Shown here one piece after another: positions 48,401-60,021 of a DNA stretch of 64,000 nucleotides; position 1 is the first letter of the stretch, and each line of letters opens with the position of its first letter. The notes beneath the pieces were generated by a model. The model was not told where the DNA came from. It worked only from the letters and a program-made list of their open reading frames with translations, and did not search any database. Made by a program: the position numbers and the translations under genes. Origin of the DNA: Stenopsyche tienmushanensis (Eukaryota > Arthropoda > Insecta > Trichoptera > Stenopsychidae); the NCBI GenBank assembly GCA_008973525.1, contig WACJ01000424.1, positions 62,001 to 126,000 on the forward strand, in the 5' to 3' direction.

Positions 48401-48890
48401 TGTGTTTTTGAGGCGAGGAGGTCGTGATGGAAGTCGCCGGCGTCGGGTTAATTTTTATTAATTAAAAGATAAATAATCTGCAAAGTGGCGCATACGTGCC
48501 GCGATAATTTGTAGGAATATGTTTATGGAAGATGCAGGAGATAAGGAGGTCGGCGGCTGGCTGTTGGCTGTTGGCCGCCCACCCCACGGCCGCCCTCGTA
48601 AAACGTTCTCTCAACAAACGTTTCCTCGCAGCGATCTCATGAAAACTTCTATTAGCATCCCTATCTGCCCTCACGTAAACTGCCTTTGTGAGCTGGCCGG
48701 GGGGCTGAGGGCGGCGCCCACCCCCCGGCGCCCCCCAGCCGAAACGCTAAAAAGCGAGCACTGTGAAGTGTCGTCATATTATTGCCGCCCGCTATCTGAT
48801 CGGGCGGGAGTGAAGGCAGCTGGGGGCGGCCGCCCGCCATTATCTTCTTCTCGACCCACAGCACTGGCGTCGATTCTTAATTAACTCCAT
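48401..48890. promoter_or_regulatory. GC-rich island with the window's longest frame
   Basis: A 121-codon plus-strand frame at 48519-48884 reads MFMEDAGDKEVGGWLLAVGR at its start and is rich in Pro, Arg, Gly and Ala, mirroring DNA such as GGGGCTGAGGGCGGCGCCC. It has no recognisable domain, and minus-strand frames of 67-70 codons overlap it. GCTGGCTGTTGGCTGTTGGC at 48554 is a small tandem. I read this as non-coding, but it is the frame most worth testing against transcripts. Confidence 0.3.
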
Positions 48891-49860
48891 TTTATTTATT
48901 TTTTAAATAAATTATTTTATTAAAAAATTAAGCGCGATGAATAGATGACAACCAATAAAAACGAAAATAAAATAAATATATTTTTTAAAAGGATATATTT
49001 TTCATATGATTGTCTGTGATATCGGTATTTTATATAAGATTAAAGGCATAAAACTGAGTAAATCATAAAAATAAAGGTCTGTTTATGTTATTTTTTCACT
49101 GTGTCTGTAGAGAACGCTCGAAAAATAAAAAGTATCAAAGATAGATTAAAAGAAGACTAATATACATATCGAATGACATTACAAATTTATTCTGAATATA
49201 TCAATATTTTAAACGTTTCAAATGAATGTCTGATTGATTGCCAAAATTATTTATTTATATAAAGATACAAATTAATGGTATTATGATCACAAATCTTGGC
49301 TATACTCTAATAAGAGACTACTTATATTGTATAGGGTGCAACAGAGAAACCACCTTATTTTAAAAATGAAAATCACGAACAGTTTAAGAGATATCTATTT
49401 AATTATTACTAAATCTATATGATAAAAACATTAAATTTTGTCGTTTGTGTTATTTCATTATTTTCAAAATAATTGTTACTTCAGAGTGCGCGTTTCAAAT
49501 AAGGAAGCTTCCCTGCCGCAACCTGTACTTCTTTCCTTAACTTAGTTTGAGATTGGTGATTAAGTCAGTATTTTGTATATAAAATAAACGAATTTTTAAT
49601 AATAAGTGTGCAAGTTAAATATGTTTTAAATATGTGCGCTATTGAAGAAATATGAATGTTACATTGGTATATTTTTGCGGATTGCAATGACGGAAAATAT
49701 TATTAAAATCCAAATTATTATGTTTAAAATCTCATTTCCCATAGTAATATGATTTATGTATTATATTGAATAGAAATATAAATGAAAATAAATGGTATTT
49801 AAAAACGATAAAGTCAACATTTGCTGAGCTTAGTTTGTGCGATTTAAATAATTTTTTGTT
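48891..49860. other. AT-rich intergenic
   Basis: Around 49335-49560, AGGGTGCAACAGAGAAACC and AAGGAAGCTTCCCTGCCGC have a transposon-end look, but no inverted partner was found. Otherwise nothing. Confidence 0.3.
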
Positions 49861-50600
49861 TGGCGTGTACGATTTTTACGCTCAGTGTTTGAATCAGAGA
49901 ATGATGTTTATATGCATGCTATAATGCTGAAATTTTAAAATTTTACATAAGTTTTGATGTAAGTGGAATGTATGGAAAAAAGCGTATAATCCGAGCGGGT
50001 GGCGTCCCTTTATTTGAGCGCTGTGCGCGGAGTTGTAGATAAGGGAGTTTTGTCGACGGCAGTTTGCAGTGATGGCACTTTGCCCCCGGCCACTCTCAGA
50101 TAACGAAATAATATAGCGACAAATTGTGGAGCAAACGAGTATACCCGACAAATTGTGGAGAGAACGACTGTAGAGCGCGATAATTCCGCAGGCGGAATTG
50201 CCTGGCACAGATGTAGAGGGATCTACGATAATGTAGCACGCCAACAGTATATTTCATTGCTATTGGTTGCCGCGGAGATTCTTATCGCCCTCGACTTTAC
50301 TTTCCCCGGGAATTTACCCACTTTTGACTTGTGAACGTGGCGGCGTGGAATTATGTCGAGATGTGCCGGATAACTTTGCCCGGATAAATTAAATACAGCC
50401 TATCCCGGGACACTAAAGCTTCTGCCGGGATCTCCCGTTCTGATATCGACAATCCCGAAAAGTCCGCCCGATGATCGAGCGGAAGGAAGATGGGTACGCC
50501 GTGAGCCTCATCCACCGCGATTTACATACACCCTGTCCCAGAATTAATTTCACTTATCCTAGCCGATCATAAACACACGTCCTTAATGGTGCCATATTCT
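49861..50600. promoter_or_regulatory. GC-raised island with a 29-bp tandem duplication
   Basis: CGACAAATTGTGGAGCAAACG at 50117 recurs as CGACAAATTGTGGAGAGAACG at 50146, a 29-bp period, two copies. A 116-codon minus-strand frame (49894-50244) crosses the repeat and has no recognisable domain. GGATAACTTTGCCCGGATAA and CGGGATCTCCCG lie to the right. Confidence 0.3.
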
Positions 50601-51900
50601 TTAGGGTCCAATTTTATTGGGACTTTATAAAGGATTAAATTCATTTCGTTAATATGCCAATCCTTATTTTATTTTGGAAACGTATTAATTACATTCATAC
50701 ATTTTTTACCAATTCACAAATTCTCCATCAAATGTTCATATCTTATAGAAAACGACTTAAAATTACATTAACATTTATACAGAAAAGGCATTCTGATATT
50801 TCGGACATTCTGCCATTATTTGATTAGTTTGATTTGCAAATGCATAGACTTATCATATTTAAAACATTCAATGATTTGTATAACAGCTTGCAAAATTACA
50901 TATATAATACTTTGGTTATTCATAGTAAAATTGTGGAGTTTTCCCCCTTTTTAAAATAATTTAGTATTAATTGTTAACATCATTCAAATGTGAGCAATTT
51001 TATCATATTTTGTTTGAATGCATCAACGAACTAAAAATATGTACAGTAGAAGGTCCTCTTTTTTTCAAGACTTTGAATAGGAAAATAAGGATTCTTGAAT
51101 ATATTTTTAATCGTATTATAACATATAAAACATCATTTAATAAGTACATTGGATTTATTTTGAGGAAATTGCGAAAAAATGATCCTAAACGAAGAAAATT
51201 ATCCAATGGTGCAAAAATATATTATTTTTGCATAAGATTACTATACTGTTGAAAAAATGCATTGCTAAAATCATTATTAAGCGATTTCGTTGCTAATTAT
51301 CTCTTATTCTTGTGAGATCGGTTTTCTTGGCGACGTTTACTTTTTTAATATTCTCTATGGCAGCATCCGATTCTTTGAATTAGTTCCTTTTATTGCCATC
51401 AACGTCTTAAGGAGGTCTTTCATTGAAATGTTATCTTGAATAGCAATATTCAATGGAACGCTTTCCGTCAGAATTTCTTATTTTTGCAGCGATGCGTTTT
51501 GCATATTTTTGTACAATTATCATTTTTAGATGATCCGTATGATTTTTTAACAATGTAAATTTGGGACAATGAAATCGCTTCAGGCATAATAAAAAGGTTC
51601 TTTGGTGACTTGTGTTAAGCAATACGACCACAAAAATTAAATACAATCACTTAAAGTTATGATTAATTTTTTGTCAAGTGTTAATCTAATCTGAGACAAT
51701 TGCAATTATTCAAAATTGGTTAACGTACGCTATTACACAAGTTCCTTGATATTTGTCATTGACATCGATTGTAATTATATGGATCAAGGATTTGTATATG
51801 TTTGAAAGAAAAAAAGTCGATTTTGAGTCTGTATGTAGCTATTTCTTGGGCGTTAACAGAGTAACGGATCAGGATGGCTTATTGTGTTTTCAGATTTTTT
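50601..51900. other. AT-rich intergenic, nothing recognised
   Basis: Frames of 67-93 codons at 50971-51252 lie on both strands over the same bases and lack any recognisable motif. Confidence 0.35.
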
Positions 51901-52810
51901 CCCGCAATCCATCAACACGGCATAGCATCCCAAAAAGTGCATTACAAATAGAGGCAATAAACAAATAAAGCGTCCAGTGGTAATGAAGCACTGGGTGGCC
52001 GCAAGAGTGACCCACACGCGGTTATTCGGGTACGAACGTGACGTCCGCCCTATCATTATAACACTATCAGAACATTTTACGTACACACCATTTTATTTCC
52101 CACTAGTTGTATTTTTTCTACCATTATTATTATTGTTGTTCTGTACGACCGGCAGCAATCAGCCAGGACCGGTCCATTGCCTCAGCATCATCGATCAAAT
52201 TTGTGTGACGTTTGGACCGCACTTACAATCTATTGTTGGGCCCGATTTCTAAGCTTTGTTCCACTTTTGGGTTGTGCAATTTTTGGCTTTGCGTGCGATA
52301 CTTTTTATTAGTATAGAAATATCAAGCTGCAATTTAATTTGTCCAAAAAATAACGTATCATCCATAAATAGGTGCATGCATAAAAGCTCAAACGCAATGT
52401 ATCATCCATCATCCGTATGCAGCATTTTGATGTTATTTTTTTTATTACGCAACTTTTCATCATCCTGAGATTTTAATCTACCGAAAATTACGTGAACAAA
52501 TTCGCATAGGTCGTATCAAGATGCCGTTTAGGTAAATAAGAACATCACGAGTCGAGTCGTGATGATGATGAGGCCGTGAAGAAATTGCGAAAAACTGCGA
52601 TCCTTCTTGAGCAGGCTGCGTAATGTTTGCCACACACAACGTGTAAAATGATCCAATTTCCTTCGAAATGACATGGAAGATCACCCTTCATCACGGAGAC
52701 GACTACGTATCCACCTTCACACCCTGCTGCCGGCGGCATTCGCAAAGGATCCGAGCCACCGCAATATTAACACGTTGTCTGACTGCGATTTATATAAAAC
52801 GTTTCGCGAA
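51901..52810. promoter_or_regulatory. GC-raised non-coding patch
   Basis: Includes GGCAGCAATCAGCCAGGACC and CTGCTGCCGGCGGCATTCGC. Frames of 66-91 codons on both strands (51977-52252 plus, 51853-52086 minus, 52668-52940 plus) carry no recognisable product. Confidence 0.22.
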
Positions 52811-54360
52811 AGACGACCTAAGAATACCGATTCAATTGCAGATATATATTTTTTTGGAAAGTATTTTTTTTTTATCAAATATCAAGTTATTTAATCAATG
52901 GTTGAATAATTCATCAACACTGATGATTTTTCGGGATTGATTTCATGCATTAGGTTAGGTTTTATTTCACATGTTTGATCAATTTGATGTCTATTTAATT
53001 CCTAATATAATAAGACGAAACATATTTAAATTTCAATCAATAACATAACCATTTATCTCCTTTTTAAGGTGCAATCACAGATATAGATGTTGGTGATCTT
53101 TATAAGAGACTTTTGTAGGGAAATATTTTTATGGGGTAGTTTTCATAGTATTCCATATCGATAAAGTTAGGATAAGATTATTTAAACAGGAATTTTAGAT
53201 TATTGCGAATTCAATCACTCATAAGCGAGCCAGCACAACTTTATTAATCACCCCAGTATTTAATTTTCCAGCTCAAGGAAATCAGGGTAGTATTATATAT
53301 CTGATTTTCCAAATTTTTTGGTGAGGTTAAAATTTATTCACAGTCTAAATTTGAACTAGAACTTTTATATTAACGATCCAGCATCATATACATAGGATAC
53401 ACTTGGTTCATTTTCATCTAAGTTGTTGAATGTAACACATAATACAAAATGATGTGGTTCAATTATATATAGATTAAAAAGAGTGACAAAAAGACAACAT
53501 GTCATCAAAGATATTCAGCACAAAGTTCAGAAAAGCTTTAATTAAGTAAATTTTTAAATAGGCATGTGGTGTTTGTAACAATAATTAAATATAATGAAAT
53601 TTCATGTATCAATTTCAGAAAAATGTTTCGTTAGCGAATTATGATAGCATATCTACAAAATTTTCACCCTAAAACCGTTTACAGACCCTTATCAAACAAC
53701 ATTACCAAAATAAAGAGATATTTTATTAATGGTGGTGATTATAATAATCTATAAATAGAAAGCAAATTTTGAGGACTATAAATTAAACATCCTGTATCTT
53801 GAGTGCCAATTTCTTTTTCATTTTGGCAGATGTAAAGATCTATTAAGCTACTGGATAATCGACAAACTTGGTTTTAGTATTTATATATAACGCTGTATAA
53901 CATTTTAGACCAGTTACATTAATAGAAGTAATTAGTTCATAAGAAACACCCTATATGTAATTTAAGAATATATTTTGTAAAAAAATTGTACTTGTAGAAA
54001 ATATTACATAGTCAACTTAAACAATGCAAAAAAAACAATCTTAGCCAAAAAATGACTAACAAAATCGAATGTAGGGAGGTATTGACCCTAGGGTTACAAC
54101 CTCCATAAAACACAAGATCGAATATAGCTAAAAGGCGATTCTGTATGACTTTCTTCAAAATCAGGAAATTTTCAAATCCAAGCAATCTATCAGAAATATT
54201 AATACATCAAATCTTCTGAATTGAATCTGAACATGGTATGAAATTTGTCATTATAATAGTTTGATTAAATAATGAAAGTTTGGTTGATGATACGATATTT
54301 TAGCGTTTTTAGTCCCCCATAATCTAAAACAAAATTCAATTTAAATTTAGGTTAAAAACA
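52811..54360. other. AT-rich intergenic holding repeat R4
   Basis: Beyond the repeat at 53150 and the weak echo at 53303-53360 described for 24885, nothing recognised. Confidence 0.35.
53150..53300 (+). repeat. Interspersed repeat R, copy R4
   Basis: TTCCATATCGATAAAGTTAG, GATAAGATTATTTAAACAGG, AATTTTAGATTATTGCGAAT, TCAATCACTCATAAGCGAGC, CACAACTTTATTAATCACCC and GGAAATCAGGGTAG give the cleanest left-to-right order for the family. Confidence 0.6.
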
Positions 54361-55265
54361 GAGACGGGGGGAATTTTATCGAAATTAACTTTTTTGTATT
54401 TTTTACAAGTTAATGTGGGCAGTGATCGCATTTCAAAACGATCTGATAATTTAAAAAGGTCCCAAAACGATTAGGAGCGAAGCGGGTTGACAGATTGTCG
54501 TATCCTGGCACAACGAAGCAATAGAAATTCAGGCAGAAGAACGAGCAATTAGGCTGGGGTTAGGTGTTGAACACATTTACCAAATTGTAGATTACGAGGC
54601 CGCCCCCGACGACGGTAATGCAGCATAAATTGTGCGAGTTCATTAGGCGACGTTTCGTTAACCCCCCTGACAATTTGAGCGACCGACCCCTTTGCCTTAT
54701 AAACATGGCCCCGATGAAATTTTACATCATAACAAATTGCCCCAAATAACAATATTTATAAAGATGCTGCTTGCTGCTGCCCGCCCGACCAATTTCAACA
54801 AACACCCAGGGCGACATAAAAACTTTAACCTCTTTGCCGCGGTGGGGGTCGTTATTCTGCTCAAATTGCCTCCTGTTTATGTCCTGTTTCTCCGAGAATA
54901 ATTCTTGTCAGCAATAAACGTAAAAAATGATCACCAGCGAAGCCTTTTCACAAATAAGGCGACATTTTATTATATAATAATTTTTAAACTTTAACAATTC
55001 TGATTTTGGCACACTGAGCGATCAAATCGATGTACACGATGGTATTTATTTTCTTACAACACATTGATATCGAGATGTCTAATCATAATTTATAAATGAA
55101 TATTAAAAGAGCTAATTGATTTTTTAGTATGAATTTCGCTGAATTAGTACATCTTTCCGCGGCCAAGACTATCGGTCGACCCATTTCGATCCCTACCCGA
55201 AAATCCCATAAAAATTCAAATTGAACAACTGAATGATTAAAACAAATTAGTGGAATACATAAAAA
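54361..55265. promoter_or_regulatory. GC-raised non-coding patch
   Basis: Core at 54580-54860 with GAGGCCGCCCCCGACGACGG and TTGCCGCGGTGGGGGTCGTT, plus a small patch at 55150-55220. Short frames on both strands without recognisable domains. Confidence 0.22.
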
Positions 55266-56004
55266 CAATGGTTATATTATTATATTACATTATTTCACAG
55301 AGGGTCCTGAAAAATTATAATGAAGCAAAAATAAAGTCTATCTATGCTCACTGAAATTTTACACGTAAATGTTTTATATTAATTGATACAATTTAGTCAT
55401 TAAAACAGTGTTTTAATTTTTTTAATGAAAATTCAAATCTTGGTAGCGACCCCTAAATATTATTTTAAAACATTTAAAAAACACAGATTTTTAGGGTGAA
55501 AAAACAAACAAGAGGTTGAACGGTCGAAAATTCGAAAAAAAGTTTTTTAGACCCAAATAATCCTTCACTCAATAAGTTTGTAGGATATTGAGCGATGTGT
55601 TATGTTAGATATAAACTATTTGACATTTAAAGGAATTCATAACATGTAAATGTAATCTAGTATCAAGTATAACAGTTTAGATTCTGAACTTTTATTATGA
55701 AGAACTAATGTTTTAACGTAATTTTTAACACGTCTAGCGTACCGGCGGACTTTTACGTTATTCTGTTGTCACGCGAAAATGCAGGCACGGACGCAAAGAG
55801 TTGAGTTTTGGTAAAAATATTCAACATATTAACAAATTAGGGAGATCAGAAATATTAATATTCTTGATCGATCATTTCGATTTAGACTTTCCATTAAATT
55901 CGTAGATCTGAAAAAGTAAAAATAGAGGCCATTAATAAAGCCACTAAGAACCGCCAATGTATGAATAAATTTCCAATTATAAATTTGCCCCTCACACATA
56001 GATA
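55266..56004. other. AT-rich intergenic with a collapsed mariner remnant
   Basis: Includes the remnant at 55565 and a small CpG patch at 55725-55800 (CTAGCGTACCGGCGGAC). Nothing else. Confidence 0.35.
55565..55603. mobile_element. Collapsed mariner element (end against end)
   Basis: CACTCAATAAGTTTGTAGGA is immediately followed by TATTGAGCGATGTGTTA, the left and right termini of the 38872 family placed nose to nose with the interior and part of one end removed. It ends at a TA on the right. Confidence 0.6.
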
Positions 56005-56879
56005 CTAGACATATCCCGAAAGTAAGTGTACTATTTTTTTATATTTTTTTAGAAAAAATGGATTTGAAAAAAAAATAGGATATTGTTGATACAATTGTTA
56101 ACTATTTTTCAACATAATCGCTATCCCGTTCAATGCATCTGGTGAGCCGTGGCACAAGCACAAACTTTTTATGCCCTCTTCAAAGAACTCTTTCGCCAGC
56201 TCCTTTTCCCGATTCAGAACCTTTTTTTACATCTGCTCGTCGGTTGAACATTTAATTCCACCCTAGTGTTTTTTCAGGGAGGTAAATAGATGATAATCTG
56301 AAGGAACCAAGTCGGGCGTTGTCGTGCAATAAGAACACTCCTCTCGTCACCATACCCCTCCTTTAGTTTTGAATGCTTCTTTTGAAGTTTTTTAAAGTCT
56401 TAAAATATCGCTGTGCATTGATGAACTCTACCTGAGGCATAAATTTCACCAAAACGATGCCTTTTTGGCCCCAAAACACGTAGGCCATTAATTATTTTGG
56501 TCGAAATTGTGGTTTTGGATTTTTTGGCAGATGGAGAATTGGTGCGATACCACTGTGGCAACTATGTTTTTGACTCAGACATGTAATGAACCACCCACTT
56601 TTTATTTCCAGTCACAATAGAGTTCAGAAAATCCTCACCTTCCAATTCAAATTGCTCAAGAAACTCGCGGGCGCTATTGACCTGCTCGCACTTTGCAGGG
56701 TTTCTTAACGACATATTTCACGCAACTGGATACTACAACGTAAATTTACGTATTACCATGTTCCTGAATTTGCTCACTCAGAAGATCTCTTTTTACCACT
56801 CAGTATGGTTAATCTTTAAAAAACAAAAAAACCACGGCCCGTTATTATTGCAGTACACTTACTTTTGGGATATGTTTCG
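56005..56879 (-). mobile_element. Mariner element, 875 bp, both inverted repeats and TA duplications
   Basis: ACATATCCCGAAAGTAAGTG at 56009 matches, with one mismatch, the reverse of the right end, ACATATCCCAAAAGTAAGTG. The match runs about 28 positions to each border, where TA is duplicated (56003-56004 and 56880-56881). Intact mariners are about 1.3 kb, so roughly a third is missing, mostly the part that would encode the N-terminal DNA-binding region. The clean ends make this the best-defined element in the window. Confidence 0.9.
56102..56690 (-). pseudogene. Mariner transposase, degenerate
   Basis: Mariner transposases cut and paste DNA with a DD34D catalytic triad. Read on the minus strand, the piece FLEQFELEGEDFLNSIVTG runs into NKKWVVHYMSESKT; the first catalytic Asp (DETW in the family) is Asn (codon 56604-56606). 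VFWGQKGIVLVKFMPQVEF follows in another frame. FLLHDNAR (56312-56326) keeps the second Asp. A deletion and frameshift remove about 24 codons before PDLVPSDYHLFT, which keeps the third Asp (56296-56298). The end reads VPRLTRCIERDSDYVEK and a stop at 56102. At least two in-frame stops, several frameshifts and a lost N-terminus make it inactive. The motifs are unmistakable; the exact subfamily is not settled. Confidence 0.9.
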
Positions 56880-56881
56880 TA

Positions 56882-57249
56882 TTTTATTACCAAATTTTTT
56901 ATTAAAGTGATAATATTCTAACATTATGACATATGGAAGGCAAATAAGAGTAGGAAGCTACCACATAAAAAATCTTTCCCTAGAAAATTTCCCTATGATA
57001 TCTCTATGATAGCCTATATTTGAAGATGGATATAGCACCCTAAAGAGAATAAAATCATTCTAATTGCGAAATCTATTTAAAAAATAAGGATTTTAAGATT
57101 ATTAAAGTACATAGATGTAATAGCTCTTTTTGTTGATTCAAAGACGCTAAGAAAATAAAACTAAGCTTCAACATCCATAACGAATTAAGCAATTGTATAA
57201 CAACTTGTAATATGAAAACCAAAAGCTTTATAGCCAGATTCCGTCCATT
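56882..57249. other. AT-rich spacer
   Basis: Nothing recognised. Confidence 0.4.
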
Positions 57250-58400
57250 TTTTTAATCTACCGGTAGTTTGTGGTCAGAGTGTAGCTGGGCATTCGTTTC
57301 CCAGTATCGATAAATATTTGAATGTAGTGTGAGAGGCATAAAAAAGGGCAGCAGTGTCTAGGCATTAGGGGGTACGTGCTCTCTTATGAGATATGAAATA
57401 ATTGCACACCGGCGACTTGATTACAGGGCAGGGCCGGCGACACGCGCAAACGGCCCCCACACACTTCTTATTACTTTTTTACCCTTTAATTCGGTAGTTA
57501 TGACCACCTTTATGTGTTTTCGATTCCTCGGTGTCAATTTTATGGTGCCCGCTCATAAATTGTCTCGGCCGACGTATCAACGGACGCTCATTCATTATCC
57601 AGCTGGAGCCCAAAAAAACGGGACCTGGTCATTTTTACATAATAAAAATCTAATGTCGTAATAATTTTGAATTTGAAGCAATGCTCCGTAAGCAAATTAA
57701 AAGGATTTAGTATAAAAAATGAGCGATTTGGTGTGGAAATGATCGCCACTTACTAAGATGTACGACGCTGCTGAGCTAAAATTATCACAAAAAATAATGA
57801 GTTCATACTGTTTCTTGGCAGATCGCATAATAAAGATGATAATAATGTCAAAAATTAAGCACGATGGAGATGGCAAAACAATTAACATCAGGAAATCGCT
57901 CTTAGATTTCACCCATTATACATTATGCACACTCGGCCTCATCGTCCACACGTCGTTGCCTCTCGGGACTTTTTTTTAAATATCGCACATGAGAATGTGT
58001 AACGGCGATTATGGCGACATCTTAAAATGTCATTTTGCAGTTATTAAAAATTGAATATCATGTCCGTGATTGCGTCTTAATGCCCTCCCCGAACAATGCG
58101 GTGCTGTTCTGCAAGAGCGACAATAAGCTCCATACGAATTCGGCGCATTTAGTTACAGTTACGCGTAAATCGCAAATGAACGCCAGGAAGCCATTTGTTA
58201 TTCATTTTGGTCTCAGTTTATTTTGGTTTAATGATACTTTGTGCTTTGAATATGATATGCATTAATTCTGACGAATTATTTCGTTCACAGTCATTTATTT
58301 CGGCTCGTTGGGTAGGATTTCAAAATGTTTTCGAAGATTACACTGTAGCACAGCTTCGCTTTATAGAGCTGATGTCTACCTAAGTAGGAATGGGAAAACT
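57250..58400. promoter_or_regulatory. GC-raised non-coding island
   Basis: Includes GGGCAGGGCCGGCGACACGC at about 57426 and, further right, CGAACAATGCGGTGCTGTTC. The 91-codon frame at 57386-57661 and frames of 62-76 codons to 58383 have no recognisable domain. AATCATGTCCGTGATTGCG-type sequence near 58060 is unique in the window. Confidence 0.22.
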
Positions 58401-58524
58401 CAATTGAAATCAATAGTCCCCTTGGAAAAACTATACGTTTGGTTACTTCTTCCGATTAATGTCACTTTCGTTACCCATTAGTTTAAATATCAAAAAATAT
58501 AGTCTTTACTTGAAATATTAAGAT

Positions 58525-59200
58525 GTACCACATGAACGTTCGGAATTCTTGGTGGGAATTAAAACGCCATAACTTTTACAAAACGCAATTTATTCATTAA
58601 AAATAGCTTCCATTAGCATCAATAGTCTTTTGCCGACGAGATAATAAATTATTAATTACATTTTTATAAAAGTCCGCATTTTTAGAGCCAATTCTTGAAG
58701 TATTGTTGGAGTAGCATCAGCTGCTTCATTTTTAATGCATATTTTTGATTTTACAACTGTACAATTCAACCGTACAGCAACTATGAGTCTTTTTTTTTAT
58801 TGTTCTGATAATTCGTGTGGCACCAATTTTTCTAGCTTTTAACATTTTCCATTGAAGCTAGATGATGAAAAATAGACGTAACATTAACACGTATGTATCT
58901 ATCGACAATTTTGGGTTTTCCTCGAGTTTTTTTTTACCATTGATCCTTTTCCAGAAGCTCTATTGATATTTCTACATGTTCTTATGATTTTCATAGAACT
59001 CCCAATATACGTGTCATCTTCAATAGATTCTCTTCCTCATTTAAATTGTTCAATCTCAAATTTGAATGTTTAGAATAAAGAGGAAGTTTCCCTGTAATCT
59101 TTCGACGTGTATTTAAACATATCATGTGGCTTTTTTATTTAGAAATGTTGTAACTAATATTTGCTTTAAGCGGGACAAATCAATTTAACAAGTTACCACT
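58525..59200 (-). pseudogene. Mariner transposase, internally deleted
   Basis: On the minus strand the N-terminal helix-turn-helix region is readable in pieces: KKPHDMFKYTSKDYRE, FEIEQFK, stop, GRESIEDD (about 59040-59150), then KLEKLVPHELSEQ near 58840, matching the WVPHELS linker of mariner proteins. The sequence then jumps to the extreme C-terminus, FYKNVINNLLSRRQKTIDAN with GSYF and a stop at 58597-58599. The whole catalytic core with its three Asp residues is absent, about half of the gene. A candidate left end, CATGAACGTTCGGAATTCTTG at about 58531, has no convincing partner. This is a different mariner lineage from the element at 56005. Confidence 0.8.
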
Positions 59201-59560
59201 GCAATAAATACAACCTCATATCATTTTCTTATTGCATAATGAAATGCATGATTTTTTAGCAAAGAATTAGCATAAATACCGATATAATCTGCAATATTTA
59301 TTCGTATTTGAAATCAAACAAATTACCTCTCACTGTCCGGATGGTTGTTCTATTTATTGACCATTGTGCTAGTATTCGTCCAGATAGAATTTAATAGTAT
59401 GTATGCGATCAACATACAGTTTAATAAAGAGATCGGATGCTTGTTTGGGGGAAAAAAGGGATATAAATAAAAAACTGAGTCCAAAAGAAATTATATTACA
59501 CTTCTCCTTTTTTTAATTATTTTTTTGCGAAATTATGCGGTTTTTTAAAAGATTTTTTTT
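59201..59560. other. AT-rich spacer
   Basis: No feature recognised. CACTGTCCGGATGGTTG near 59331 was considered as an inverted end for the neighbouring mariner but does not match well. Confidence 0.35.
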
Positions 59561-59569
59561 TAATTTCAT

Positions 59570-59880
59570 AAATAGTACGTTTAGTAATAGTGCGGAGCTA
59601 TAGCTATTTTAGTGACGCGACAACTAAGGCTGTCCTATCTGAATGAAATCTTTAAATGCGTTTTTCTCATAACTACTTTTTTCAATGCGGTTGACATGAT
59701 GTTTCAAATTCTAATTAACTAATTTACTTCAAATAGGATATGTACTTTTTATATATAAGGTTCTATTGTTCCTACCAGATTTATGTTAAAATTTAATTTT
59801 GAACTGTTTAAAAAAAATTAAAACTGCAGAAATAAGGCTAGTCGCCATTTTATAAAAAATATTTTTTAGAGGTTGGGACT
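59570..59880 (+). mobile_element. Kolobok/MULE-like 3' tail, copy D
   Basis: CTTTAAATGCGTTTTTCTCA and CTTTTTTCAATGCGGTTGAC parallel CTTTAAACGTGTTTTTCTCA and ATTTTTGCATGTGGTGTTGA of copy A (8800-8850), and CTAGTCGCCATTTTATAAAA parallels ATTAGCGCCATTTTGTTAC (about 9017). No coding part survives. Similarity is moderate and read by eye. Confidence 0.4.
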
Positions 59881-60021
59881 ATAGAGACTTCTTTACTAAT
59901 TAAGAATTATATTGTTAGAGAGAGAAAATCTATACAAAACAATGATGACATTAACACTGCGCATACTATTTCTTCCGAAGAAGAGAACGATTTTGAGTCA
60001 TCTGTTTTCTTGCAATTTTGG

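Noticed and set aside
49894..50244. 116-codon minus-strand frame.
   Set aside because: It crosses a tandem duplication and has no motif or conserved pattern I can recognise.
59331..59350. Right inverted end for the mariner relic at 58525.
   Set aside because: The reverse of CACTGTCCGGATGGTTG matches the proposed left end at too few positions.
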